This document shows, piece after piece, positions 49,919 through 60,545 of a stretch of 64,000 nt of DNA. The notes under the pieces were generated by a model, which searched no databases, was not told the DNA's origin, and saw only the letters and a list, made by a program, of their open reading frames with translations. A program made the position numbers and the translations under genes. This DNA is from Cymbidium sinense (Eukaryota > Streptophyta > Magnoliopsida > Asparagales > Orchidaceae): contig CM038222.1 in assembly GCA_021442155.1 (NCBI GenBank), positions 55,361,352-55,425,351 of the forward strand, read 5' to 3'. Within the stretch, counting starts at the first letter, position 1. Each line of letters begins with the position of its first letter.

Positions 49919-50195
49919 GCCACGTGTCACGCTGACGTGTTCTCATCCTCTCCCTCCACACCCCATGCACTTGAGGCCGACATGCCCCCGTTTACACTGT
50001 AACATGAAACAGCCTTCACATACGTATCACGTGTCATGCAGCGTGCGTACGAAGGACTCAATTATACACTTGAAATTACCAATAAGAACATGACACGTCG
50101 TCTCTATCTGCAACACACAAAGAGGAAGAGAGAGAGAGAAGAAGAAGGAGAGGAAGAAGATGGAGAACAGCACTGTAATTCATGCAGTGACGTAG
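49919..50195. promoter_or_regulatory. Cluster of G-box/ABRE and ACGT-core motifs
   Basis: ACGT-core elements lie at 49919-49930 (GCCACGTGTCAC, a full G-box), 49933-49940 (TGACGTGT), 50026-50035 (ATCACGTGTC, a second G-box), 50092-50099 (GACACGTC) and 50188-50195 (TGACGTAG). This density is typical of ABA- or light-responsive plant promoters bound by bZIP or bHLH factors. A purine-rich tract (about 50110-50160, GA repeats) is followed by an ATG at 50160 with only 11 codons. No TATA box or downstream gene is visible; element E begins at 50826 and may have displaced the gene. Confidence 0.4.
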
Positions 50196-50825
50196 CAGTA
50201 GTAGTCATGTGACCTGCCGGGCGAGGAGAGCTCACCTAACGTTACTGTTATGTCATATTTGCATATGTGCCCCTCAAAGTTTGGGATGTTACAATATGTA
50301 ATCCATAAAGTTAAGCATCTTAAACTGTTCTATGTTATATAGCTCCTTAAGTCAATGTCGGCAATATTTTGCTTTGGAACGCTATTATTGCAATTGGAAT
50401 ATACCAAAACTGCGCGCACCAATTTATGTATTTATCAACATCATAGCATTTAATAGTTGAAATAAAACTAAACTAGGCAAAATTCTTCTAAACAATTTGA
50501 ATGCAAACATTATGTATATTTATCACTATAAGAAATATACATGTTCATTTATTAAGGTACATTCTAGTTTTTAGTCATTTGAGTTTTTCTTAAATATTTT
50601 CATAGACATTTAGATTTGTTCAATTCGGCTCTACATTACGTACCCCACTAGTAGAACCCAAAGCGGATACTTTGTATTTGTTCTCCAGTTAATCAGATCT
50701 TTTCTAATTTCTATTCTTCGTATTTCTTTGCAAGGGATATTTCTGAAGGCACAAAGTGCAAAAATTATATATCTTATGGACCTGCATATGCAGACTATCT
50801 GTTACCATTAACAGTCGTTATTATT
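50196..50825. other. AT-rich spacer before element E
   Basis: No open frame or recognisable repeat is visible. It ends at TTATT (50821-50825), the probable target-site copy next to the element E 5' LTR. Confidence 0.4.
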
Positions 50826-51606
50826 TGATATGACCCTAAAAATTCTACTAGTCGAAGCACGAATCTTGATGTCAAAAGCAATCTAATTTTGAATCAAGAC
50901 TACCCAGATCAGCGTTTATCAACCTCTTAAAACATGGAGTGTTTTATAGTCGAAATCTCTGGCCGGATCTAAGCCCAAGATCTCATTCGACTTCATTTGA
51001 GCATTCAAATACTTAAAATGCATCAAATCAAAGGAATCATTTTGAGTTGTCAGATGAAGTGGAGTGGTTCAATTTTGCGTATTTCTGATATCTCTCCATC
51101 TATAAATAGCCTCACACATTCCTCGATGAGGGAGGCCAAAGAGGAGGAGAGCTCCAAAGCTTGAAAATCCTCCGGGCATAATCATTCCACTCGGCGGTCC
51201 CGACCACTCCGTTAGTTACCAACCACGGCCATGTGCCGCCGTCATCACCGATCATAATATCGTCGATCTTTGATCTCATCCTTTTCGTCAGTGGATGTTT
51301 TGTTGTTCACCGCTACCACTAGCAACTACAACTGAGCTATATATATGTTGTTGTTGTCGATTTGGGATTCCATCACTTCTCATATATAATTATGTAATCC
51401 CGTTATCGGGAAAACTTGTACTCCAAAACAAATATATAGTGGAAGCTTTTTACTGGGCTAGGCGACATGATTTTTTCCCTCTTTTCGAGGTTTTCCACAT
51501 AAAAATTATGGAATTTTCTTGTTCACTCTTTAAATACTTGTATGTGTGCTAGATTTCACAATAAGGCTAAGGCGTAAACTTTCACTCTCTGTGGTTCTAG
51601 CATGCA
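50826..51606 (+). mobile_element. 5' LTR of non-coding LTR element E
   Basis: It starts with TGATATGACCC and ends near CTAGCATGCA. It is directly repeated at 54872-55543 and present inverted as a solo LTR at 62327-63330. Shared landmarks are ATTCTACTAGTCGAAGC near the start, CATGGAGTG, a TATA box, and near the end ACATAAAAATT with TTCTAGCA. The 5-bp flank TTATT resembles ATATT after the 3' LTR (four of five bases). No primer-binding site matching initiator tRNA-Met is obvious after the LTR. Superfamily is not determined because there is no coding region; the compact LTR would suit a Copia-type or non-autonomous element. Confidence 0.75.
51101..51108 (+). promoter_or_regulatory. TATA box of element E 5' LTR
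   Basis: TATAAATA in the context CCATCTATAAATAGCC is kept at 55154-55161 in the 3' LTR and, inverted, at 63009-63016 in the solo LTR. Conservation in all three copies supports it as the LTR promoter. Confidence 0.55.
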
Positions 51607-51884
51607 AAGTTTTCATCTATCTTCATATGGCTTCCCAACAAGATCAAAACCACCATCGAGGTGGAGCATTTCAAGCTTTTAAGGAACACAAGCGAAGAAT
51701 GAAGATTTATCAAACTTAGTTCCTTCAGATTCTGTCGAAAACTGGGGGGGGCAACTCTTAATCTCAAAAGATTATCCAAATCAATATTCTGGATATCTAA
51801 TTGATGATCAGTTAGAGAAGAAAGTCAGTAATACCAATGAAAAAGACCAAGGTTAAGGAGCAACTTTGGCTACAACAACAAACG
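51607..51884 (+). other. Element E internal region before the first repeat array
   Basis: A short frame at 51627-51716 begins MASQQDQNHHRGGAF and stops after 30 codons. It sits where gag would start, but I do not recognise it and no continuation is seen in other frames. The rest is AT-rich non-coding DNA. Confidence 0.3.
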
Positions 51885-52880
51885 GTTGTTTTGATTTGAC
51901 CTCTTCCATACAGGTTAACGTCATCAAGTAATACTTTGACAAATAATCTCGGATAGGTCAAAAATTCTCAATGGATTCAATTCGACATCTTCCATACAGG
52001 TTAACATCATCGGGTAACACATTGACAAACAATGTCGGATAGGTCAAAAATCCTTAGCAGATTCAATTCGACCTCTTTCATATTCCATCTGGGTAACACC
52101 CTGACAAACAACCTCGGATAGGTCAAAAATTCTCAGTGGATTCAATTCAACCTCTTCCGCATAGGTTAACGTCATCGAGCAAAGACTCTGACAAACAACT
52201 TAGGATAGGTCAAAAGGTCCTTGGTGGACTTCCCACGGTCTCTTCAATACAGGTTAATGTTATCAAGTAATACTTTGACAAACAATCTCGGATAGGTCAA
52301 AAATCCTCAGCGGATTCAATATGACCTCTTCCATACAGGTTAACGTCATCAGGTAACACTCTAACAAACAACCTCGAATAGGTCAAAAATCGTTAGCAGA
52401 TTCAATTCGACCTCTTCCATACAGGTTAACTTCATCGGGTAACACCATGACAAACAACCTCGGATAGGTCAAAATCCTCAGCGGATTCAATTCAACCTCA
52501 TCCATGTAGTTAACGCTGCACGGTGACGAACAACCTCTGATAGGTCAAAAATCCTCAGCGGATTCAATTTGACTTCTTCCATACAGATTAACCTCATCGG
52601 GTAACACTCTGACAAACAATCTCGGATAGGTCAAAAATTCTTAGCAAATTCAATTCGACCTCTTTCATATAGGTTAACGCCATCTAAACTCGATAAATTC
52701 AACCCTCTTTCACGGTTTCATGGCCGACAAACTTAGATCGTCAAGGTAGACTTCCGGTCTTCCACCATTCTTCCCTCAACCTCGGATAGGTCAAAATCCT
52801 CGGATTTAATTCAACCTCTTCCGTTAACCTCATCGTAACACTCGACAAACAACCTCGATAGTCAAAATCATCGCCGTCTT
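51885..52880 (+). repeat. Tandem array of about 86-bp repeats inside element E
   Basis: About eleven units share, in order, CCTCTTCCATACAGGTTAAC, CATCGGGTAACACTCTGAC, AACCTCGGATAGGTCAAAAA and TCAGCGGATTCAATTC. The GGATAGGTC landmark occurs at about 51951, 52037, 52116, 52203, 52290, 52375, 52462, 52537, 52624, 52784 and, worn, 52857, giving spacings mostly of 85-87 bp. Units after 52640 are shortened and diverged. The period is not a multiple of three, and there is no long frame. Confidence 0.85.
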
Positions 52881-53584
52881 GGTCCGCTAAACCATGCATC
52901 TCATGGGTCACCACCATCGTCTGGTCCTCCTTTCGATCACCACACCATATTCGTGCCGGTTATTTCTTAACCACGTCGCCGCCTTATCACCGCTGCCATT
53001 CGACAGATCTGGTATTCCATTGATTCTGGCCGGTGACCCGCAGATTCTTTGGTCAGCCGTTCATTTGCTGATCCGGCAGGTCACCATGCTGCCGGTCATC
53101 CATTATTCTGGTGCCGGTCACCGTATTCTGGCTGGTTATTCCCGAATTACTGTGACCAATTTTGTTCGTCTGCCGCGCCCGTGGCGTATGGACAATCTTA
53201 ATCCTGCCACCATGGATTGGTCATCCCGTGATTACCAGGTATTGGCCATGTACACTGATTATTTTACCTTCTGACACCCGTCTGCCAATCGCTTGTCGTC
53301 GATCACCCGCGCATTTCACGTATTGTCACCGCTACTATCGCTGGCAATCTCCGCCGGTCCCATTTGTCGCCGGTCATCGCTGCTACCGATTCATTCCGTC
53401 ATTGTTGCCATTTTTATTTTGTGCCCGTCGGTAGCCAACCGATCCGATCATCGCGATCGCGGCCAATCTCTGGCTGGTCACACCATCATCGCCCATCTCG
53501 GTCACCCCGGTCGCTAGTCATCCCATATCGGGCCGTGCCATCACCGTCGTCGGTTATCGTTGTCGATCATCACCTCCAAACCCG
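52881..53584. other. GC-rich core of element E
   Basis: This is a marked GC-rich segment in an AT-rich region, with repeated CCGGTCA and CACCG words and overlapping frames of 74-126 codons on the plus strand (52894-53274 is the longest). The frames are rich in His, Pro and Arg, as expected of shadow translation of GC-rich repeats, and match no family I know. A protein-coding role is not supported. Confidence 0.4.
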
Positions 53585-54225
53585 GTCAATCTGACGAGGG
53601 CAGTTGATGCCTTTTTCGAGAGAAACCCAGAGCCTCATCGTATTAACTATGAGCTTGGATCGCCTCCAAACCCGGGTCCCGGCTGCCTCTTTCGAGGGAG
53701 AACCGTCATATGAACTATGGGCCTTGATCGCTTTCGGTCGAAAGGACGGCGCGTCTCTTTCGAGGGAAAATCGGAGATTCACCGTATGAACTACGGGCCT
53801 TGATCGCCTCCGAACCCGGTCAGTCCGACAAGAGCAGTTGACACCTCTTTCGAGGGAAAACCCGGGTCGCATGAACTACATGCCTTGATCGCCGAACCTG
53901 GGTGACAAGGCGGTTGACACCTCTTTAGAGGAAAATGAGCTACTGGGCGCCTTGATCGCCTCCAATCGGTTGGTCGAAAGAACGCCTCTTTCGAAGGAAA
54001 ACCGGGGCCAGATGTATGAGCTAACCTTGATCGCCTCAACCCGATCATGGACAAGTTGATGCTTCTTTCGAGGAAAAATTGGAGCTTCACCATATGAACT
54101 ACAGGCCTTGATCACCTTCGAACCCAGTCGGTCCGACAAGGGCAATTGACACCTCTTTCGAGGGAAAATCGGAGTCTCACCGTATGAACTACGGGCATTG
54201 ATCGCCTCCAAATGACCTTCTCCCA
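53585..54225 (+). repeat. Second tandem array in element E, about 60-92-bp spacing
   Basis: Eight or so units share TTGATCGCCTCCAAACCCGG, CCGACAAGGGCAGTTGACAC, CTCTTTCGAGGGAAAA and GTATGAACTACGGGC. The CGAGGGAAAA landmark falls near 53613, 53690, 53756, 53848, 53927, 53988, 54068 and 54158, so spacing varies by deletion within units from about 61 to 92 bp. The three 100-116-codon frames on the minus strand here only mirror the repeat and shift frame between units, so I do not treat them as genes. Confidence 0.8.
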
Positions 54226-54871
54226 AGAAGAAGAGAAGGTGTCTTATCCCTTGGCCCTAGGGGGGTTTTTATAGACTCCCTATAGGGACAAAAAGGTCAA
54301 AAATCACTAAAAACCGCTCAAAACTACTCAAAAGTCAAAACGGGCGGATATTTTCTGCAGCACTGGCAGACCATGCACGCGCCGACCCCAGCCTCCTCGC
54401 CCGGCCTCAATTCCGACCCAAAACAAAACCGTCACGACCCAACCCCAGGCCGGCCGATAGCGTATCGCACTTCGCCGCCCATTATCGCAGCCTCGTGACC
54501 CCTGACTGCCGGCCGACCGCTCAGCGTTCTGGGACTGTCCGCCAAGTCTGGTATTTCGCGAAGGTTCTGCGACGTGACCGTTCGCGACGTTTACATTAAA
54601 ACGGGAGACCCTTTCCACGCCGATATATTCGACCAGCAGGCATGGCTCTCAGTCTCCGTAAGTGCCCGGATGGGTCCATAACCTAAAATCTTACACCTGA
54701 GTACCCATCCAGCGACATCCGCTTCAGTGATCATAATCAGACTCATGAAGATATGTTCTCTCAAAATGTATGGTTAATGGACCATAAATTTCATTGAAGA
54801 ATCTTATTTTCAAGTATTTGGCATATATATTTTGGATGATTGAGATAATATCATCCAAAAAATAGGGCAAC
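54226..54871. other. Element E segment with a minus-strand TATA-like site and an inverted repeat
   Basis: On the minus strand, TCTATAAAAACCCCC (54261-54275) resembles an LTR-type TATA box reading leftward toward the second array. GGATGGGT (54668-54675) and ACCCATCC (54703-54710) form an 8-bp inverted repeat with a 27-nt loop. Together with the sharp GC rise, this suggests that a different element may be nested here in reverse, but I could not find paired termini or target duplications. Confidence 0.3.
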
Positions 54872-55543
54872 CGACATGACCCCGAAAATTCTCTAGTGGC
54901 GAATCTTGATGCCGTCTCGATTCTCAATAGCAAGATCAGATCAAACGCTTATTATCAATTGACTCTTAAACATGGAGTGTTTATACTCAAATCGATCGTC
55001 TCGACAAGCCGGATCTAACAAGCCCAAGATGTCACAATTCTGACTTTATTTGAGCATTCAAATACTTTCAAAATGATCAAAGGAATCATTTTGAGCCGTC
55101 CGATAAAGTGGAGTGGTTGGATTTTGCGTGTATTCTGAGATCTACTTTCCATCTATAAATAGCCTTATATTCCTGAGGGAGGCTCAAAAGAGAGAATCGC
55201 GTGCCATCCTCGGCGATTAATCGCGTTACCTCGCGTGCGTCGTCGTCGGTAGCCGTCGATCTTGATCGCCGGTCTCTTCATCATGATGACCTTCATCGTT
55301 AATGGATGTTCATGTTCACCATCATCTCGCTACTACGCAACACTGACGTATATATGATTGTTGTTTTGGGATTCTATTCCCTCTGATTATGTTTTCGAAA
55401 TATAAATTTCTTAAAGCTATATGATTTTCCTCTTCTCGAGATTTTCCAAGTGCGGGTTTTGTTTCTTTAAATATCAGTATGTTTGGATTTACAATAATAA
55501 AAGTAAAACTTTCACTCTATCACGATTAATTTTCTAGCACGCA
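54872..55543 (+). mobile_element. 3' LTR of element E
   Basis: It is colinear with 50826-51606: CGACATGACCCCGAAAATTC at the start (TG eroded to CG), CATGGAGTG, the TATAAATA box at 55154-55161, and ATTTTCTAGCACGCA at the end. It is about 110 bp shorter than the 5' LTR through scattered deletions. The next five bases, ATATT, resemble TTATT at 50821-50825 and may be the aged target-site duplication. Confidence 0.7.
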
Positions 55544-55728
55544 ATATTACTATTCCTTTCATTACTTGAATTCAGTTCATTGTCGGTTCTCTCATAATAT
55601 TTACTATCTCCATATATATCTCCTTCTCATAAATATCATCTTCTTCCCACTACTCCTCCTCCATAAACGTGTTCTTTTCAGTGACCAGAAGCTGACCACC
55701 AATTAATGTCTGCCAAATTTCCCATCAG

Positions 55729-55730
<2 letters not shown>
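55544..55730. other. AT/pyrimidine-rich spacer after element E
   Basis: A pyrimidine-rich stretch contains many TCTCC and ATATC words. No gene or recognisable repeat is visible before the CT microsatellite. Confidence 0.4.

Positions 55731-55762
<32 letters not shown>
55731..55762. repeat. (CT)n microsatellite
   Basis: About sixteen uninterrupted CT units are followed by a short TATATATATA tract. Pyrimidine tracts like this often occur in plant promoters or 5' UTRs, but no gene follows closely. Confidence 0.9.
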
Positions 55763-55764
<2 letters not shown>

Positions 55765-56940
55765 ACTATATATATATACTCTTCATATCTCCCTACCAAT
55801 ATCTTCTTCACAAAAATCATATATACAGAAGCATGCACGCATTCCGCTTATGCAAGTAAGTTTCCTTTTTCATCCAAATCATATTTAAGCCAGATTTCAT
55901 GTAATAGTTTATTCCCTGTATGTAGTAATGTTTTTTGTTTAAGATTTAGTTCATACTTTCATAAGAAGCTAATTAGTTGGATCGAAATAAATATACATTC
56001 TGAATCATAAAATGTATATTTACTTGCATTATAAAGAAAATTTTTGTGATTCCTACCGAAGATAATATGGCTTCTGTCAACAACCTATGCTTTGACAGAA
56101 TTCTACATCAGCTCCTGTAGTTGTCTGCTCACTCTGTGAGCAGAGATCTGATGCAAGATTGCACTGTTCTTTGGTTCCACTACCTGCCACATAAGATTAA
56201 TTTGTGTGTCAGTTGGATAAGATGGACGTACATGTGGCAGATAGAAAAGGGGCTGTTTCCTGCCATGGTTCTTATAGGTTATGTGGAGTTGATTAGTAAT
56301 TAAGATTAAGTTTGGAAGATTTAATTATCAATAGTGTGGGATGGCATTAGTAGAGATACTTTGTGAAAATTTTCAATAAATCTCAATAAATTAGTCAATT
56401 TATAATGAAGTCACTTATCACACTTAGTAAAGTGAGGTATTAATATGCATACTACATAATTCTTTTGTTTTTGTATTTCTAATATCTAAAATTTAATATT
56501 TAATTATTTAATATTTTTTTATGTTATATAAAAAATGCCACCAATATTAATTTTCTTAAAATAAAAAATATTATTTCATGCATACGTTCATATGTGCTTG
56601 AAATACTAAAATACTATATAAATAAATATTAAGATTTAGATGTTAGATATATAAATACATAAGAATTCTATGATACATATGAAAATCCCCTTTTATAATT
56701 TGGACAACTATTAATTAAATTTAATTATACATTATCTTTTTTAATAAGATCCATTCAATTGAATATTAGTACAATTTAGCCTAAAAGTGAAGACACTTTA
56801 TTGTTGCTAATTAGATCTCTCATCAAGAGAATTATCATATTTCATCAATTGGATTCATTTATAGAGAGATTTAATTATTTAATTAAAAAATCACAAAAGG
56901 TTATTAAATCAATTCTATAAATTTAGTATTTTACAAAATT
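55763..56940. other. AT-rich spacer containing three short perfect inverted repeats
   Basis: The stretch is mostly AT-rich without coding signal. Between 56072 and 56240 there are three perfect inverted repeats: TTCTGTCAA/TTGACAGAA (56072-56080, 56092-56100), CTGCTCAC/GTGAGCAG (56125-56132, 56136-56143) and CTGCCACAT/ATGTGGCAG (56184-56192, 56232-56240). A non-coding RNA is possible but no known precursor is recognised. The 60-codon frame at 56121-56303 overlaps two of them and resembles nothing known. Confidence 0.35.
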
Positions 56941-56942
56941 GA

Positions 56943-56944
<2 letters not shown>

Positions 56945-57025
<81 letters not shown>
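56945..57025. repeat. (TA)n microsatellite
   Basis: About forty TA units lie without interruption. Such tracts mutate quickly in length and can extrude cruciforms. Confidence 0.95.
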
Positions 57026-57029
<4 letters not shown>

Positions 57030-57394
57030 TTTGATTAGATCTGATAGGGTTAATTTTTTTATTTGTATGATAAACAGTTGAATTCAATCATGCATCAAAT
57101 GATATTGAAAAAAATATTTATATCAATATCAAAATACAAGTGATTTATCCATCTTAGACCTAAGACTTTCTTTTAGTAGAAAATTAATTTAATTAATTAC
57201 GGATATATCAGGCTCACCTAACTTGTTCAACTCTCTTACTTTGGTCCACTCACTAGCAATTATTAGTTTTATGTGTAGTTGGCCTTCAGCTACTGTCTTT
57301 TATAAATTAAAATTGAAAGTTTAACAGCTCATGCTTAGACAAAATAAAAAATAAAAAAAAATTAGAAAAAAAAAAACTCATGCTTAGACCAAAT
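57026..57394. other. AT-rich spacer, nothing recognised
   Basis: No coding frame or shared repeat was found. Poly-A-rich tracts at 57340-57376 lie just beyond the LINE tail. Confidence 0.4.
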
Positions 57395-57660
57395 GGGATT
57401 GGCTTCAACAACAATAATAATAAACATTTATCTCACTAAATGGGGTCGGCTATATGAATCATTCGTCTCAATTATGTCCTATTATATATCAAATTCATGT
57501 TTAATTCAAATATACTAAGATCATTTTAGATATATCTTATCCAAATCTTTTCAGGTCTACCTCTACCTTTCTTAATATAAGACAAATCTAATGCATCTAC
57601 TCTCCTAACCGGGTCATCGGATGGCTGACGCTTTATGTGGCCAAACCATGTAAAGGGCAT
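57395..57660 (-). mobile_element. 5'-truncated RTE-type LINE, C-terminal and 3' UTR part
   Basis: On the minus strand, about 57657-57532 translates to WFGHIKRQPSDDPVRRVD followed by KKGRGRPEKIWIRYI and a stop. This is the well-known C-terminal tail of plant RTE-clade LINE reverse transcriptases. It is followed by GCCGACCCCATTTAGTGAGA (complement of about 57438-57457) and a TTATTATTGTTGTTG-type 3' end, typical of these elements. Only about 270 bp remain, the usual result of incomplete target-primed reverse transcription. It is related to the fragment at 60205-60545. Confidence 0.7.
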
Positions 57661-58786
57661 GATCAAGTTATCAACGATGAGATAATATCATAAGTTTCTC
57701 ATTGACTTGACTCTAATGGTCCATGGGAAAATAGTTGTGATTTTTAACATAAAGACTTTAATTTCAATTGACATAGAAGAAAATGCATCTTAACATTATT
57801 TAAAATTTGCTTAGTAAAATACATAAACTTGATTAGACTTTAATTAGCTTTATAATTATTCTTCAATCATTTTTATTTTCATTCTTGATAAATGATTAAT
57901 CTAGCTATTGAATACATCAGAAAAAATTTTTTTTTTTTATGATATTTTAAAAAATTATTAGTTTGTTTAACATCAACTGAATACAACAAAATTTTCTAAT
58001 TAAACAAATTACTCTTAATAGAAGAGAGGATAATTGCACTTTTAAAATATAGAAGCTATCAAATTATTAAAAACTAATTATATTGGATGTTTTTGGTTGA
58101 TGGAATACCTAGATAAAATTAAAATTTTAGAAAATGCCACCTGGTTTGCATGATCATTCTTCCATCCAACATATATATAGTTGATGAATAGGAAATATTA
58201 ATCAAAATTGACTAAACTATAGCCTTTAAAAAATTAATTTGTAGATTAAATGAGAGACCACATTAAAAAAGAGAGATTATTACGTACAAAGTCTGAATAT
58301 AGCTTTACATCTAAACTCTAATAACATAGCACTACATGACACTGAGTCAATACACATATGTTGTGTATTAGCTATAAAATACTTATATATTTACTATGCA
58401 TTGATGTAATATTAACTTCACGTTAATACATAGTATCTATATAAATAATAATTGTGTATTAGCTAAGTATCATACGACGATATGTTATTGAAGTTTGGAT
58501 GTAAAGTCATATTCTCGCTCTGCATGCAATAATTTTTCTAATTACATTCGTACAATGCATGTAATAATTTTTCTTAAAAAATTATGAGATTAAACTTGCA
58601 TCAACGTCAACATAATATTGTACATTTATAAAAAAATAAAAATAAAAAAACCTTGAAAACCATCAAAAACGTGTCGACGTGCATTTCCAACACAAATATA
58701 ATGCAAATATATATATATAGAAAAATTCATGAACTCTATAGAACAAAGTGCAGAGTTTAACAGCTCGCTAGCTTATCTTAGAATCC
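57661..58786. other. AT-rich spacer, nothing recognised
   Basis: AT-rich DNA without a coding frame. A direct repetition of words around TGTATTAGCTA (58366 and 58453) is visible but short. Confidence 0.4.
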
Positions 58787-58794
58787 TATATAAG
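58787..58794 (+). promoter_or_regulatory. TATA-box-like site with a small downstream frame
   Basis: TATATAAG in the context AATCCTATATAAGAGCG is followed 30-40 bp later by a moderate-GC segment, as at plant core promoters. The first sizeable ATG downstream is at 59063 and opens 37 codons (MGTVADVEEAICFF onward, stop at 59174-59176). It could be the first exon of a small gene or mere chance. No domain is recognised. Confidence 0.25.
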
Positions 58795-59249
58795 AGCGTG
58801 AGGCAGCTGAGAGACAATCTTACAATTGACAAAAACATTATAAGGAATCCCTAATTAGAGATATGCACTTCTAAATTCAATACTTACTCAACCGTGCGTC
58901 CACGTCACGTTCAATCGATGGTGACTAAGGAGTAAAAAAAAAGTTCTATTAATAAGTTTCTTGAACTAAATCTCCCTGTTTTTTCTTCTGTCGTTTATAT
59001 AACTTCGCCATTCAGTCACAGTTGTGGCCGTTGTTGTTGAATTTATAAGCACTGCTTAACTTATGGGCACCGTCGCCGACGTTGAGGAGGCAATCTGTTT
59101 CTTCCCGCTATGGTCTGTGTTTTCTTCCTCTTTTGGAGATATTATTAAACTATTCATTTTATACGTAACATATTAAGGATTTACTATATATAAAACTTTA
59201 GCAATGCTCTGTATATATACTTGCTGTAGTGCAGAATTATCCGTCCACG

Positions 59250-59303
<54 letters not shown>

Positions 59304-60204
59304 GTACGTGGCAATCTTGCTGTATTATTAAAGCTTTTAGACAATGTTGTATGGCTTCCTAAACAAAAAAGTCATTAAAATAATTTTCATTGAACATTAA
59401 GTTATCCAATTGCTTTACCATCCACTGTATTTGAATGGCTACTTGTTTTAGAATGGGTCTTTTTCGGAGTAGAAGGTCAAACTTACTTACTGAATGGACA
59501 AAACTAGTAAGATAATAAATAATATCCATTAGAAGAAAAAAAAATATTTCACGTCTTACAAAAACAAATTTATACTTAGGAGAAGAATAAATATGATGAT
59601 TTGACAAGATAATATATGACTTTCATCCATTATATATAACATGCATGCATTATGTTAAATAGTTATACATTCATAGGTCATTCTTGATTATATAGGAGCG
59701 ATAATTGAGAGGAGTTAATTGATCTCTTTGAATTTTATAATTTCTTTTACATACGAGATGGACAAATTAATCATTCTCTTCGATAAATTATATTTGCCTT
59801 CCAATTTTTCTCTAATATGTAAATTATTCTCGTGTGAGAAGAGAGATTAATTCCGCTATCCGAGTTATTTACAAAATTAATATGCTCTTATTTTTATTCA
59901 TCAAATTCCTATTTAAATATTAAAATGATTAATAAAATATTAAGTAATATTTTTCACTCTTATCAAACTATTAATGATTTTAAATTTATAAATAGGATAG
60001 ATTTCAATGCATATGAATAAATCTCCAACTTTATTTTAAAAGCAATTTTAAACCCTAAAAGATCACTTAAATAATAATAATTACAATCCTTAATTATTTA
60101 TTGTGACATGAAAGAATGTAAGATGTGACAAGATTATTAGTTCCCTAGACTTATAGAACACTAAGTTCATAGCAATAATTGAATTAGGTAAAATCAACAA
60201 AAAA
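58795..60204. other. AT-rich spacer with one microsatellite, no supported gene
   Basis: Apart from the small frame at 59063-59176 and the TA/GA microsatellite at 59254-59303, I see only AT-rich DNA. The minus-strand frame of 82 codons at 59607-59359 is low-complexity and matches nothing. Confidence 0.4.
59254..59303. repeat. Compound (TA)n(GA)n microsatellite
   Basis: About fourteen TA units run straight into about ten GA units with no interruption. Confidence 0.9.
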
Positions 60205-60545
60205 TCATAAGATACAACAATAACAACAAGCTTTTTTATCCTACGGCCTAATCCTTTGTCTCTATTGTGTGTCTATTACAAATTTTCATTTAATTCAAGA
60301 TATCAAGATCATTTTTATACATCTTAACAAGTCTTTTTTAGGTACCTACCTTTCTTAACATAACAAATCTATCTACTCTCCTGATCGTTGACACGATTAT
60401 GTACCATCTAAGGCATTTCTCTAATTTTATTTCACCTGGAGTTACTCCAACTTTTTCCCGAACATACTCATTTCGCATTTTATCTCTAAGAGTAAAGTCA
60501 CTCATCCACCTGAGCATCCTCATGTATGTAATACTTAGCTTAGTC
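60205..60545 (-). mobile_element. Second 5'-truncated RTE-type LINE fragment
   Basis: On the minus strand, 60523-60338 translates to MRMLRWMSDFTLRDKMRNEY followed by VREKVGVTPGEIKLEKCLRW, the conserved segment just upstream of the FGHV tail in plant RTE LINE polyproteins. In intact elements MCGHTR-like residues follow RW; here they are changed and the frame later breaks. The low-coordinate end carries the complement of a TTGTTGTTATTGTTG tail at about 60208-60226. It is a dead insertion, in the same orientation as the copy at 57.4 kb and about 2.8 kb from it. Confidence 0.7.

Noticed and set aside
52894..53594. Plus-strand frames of 74-126 codons in the GC-rich core of element E
   Set aside because: GC-rich DNA has few stops; the frames overlap in different registers, are low in complexity, and show no domain.
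53570..54226. Three overlapping minus-strand frames of 100-116 codons
   Set aside because: They are translations of the tandem array; the frame changes from unit to unit with indels not divisible by three, so no protein is being kept.
55544..55548. Exact target-site duplication for element E
   Set aside because: TTATT at 50821 and ATATT here match at only four of five bases, so it is mentioned as possible but not claimed.
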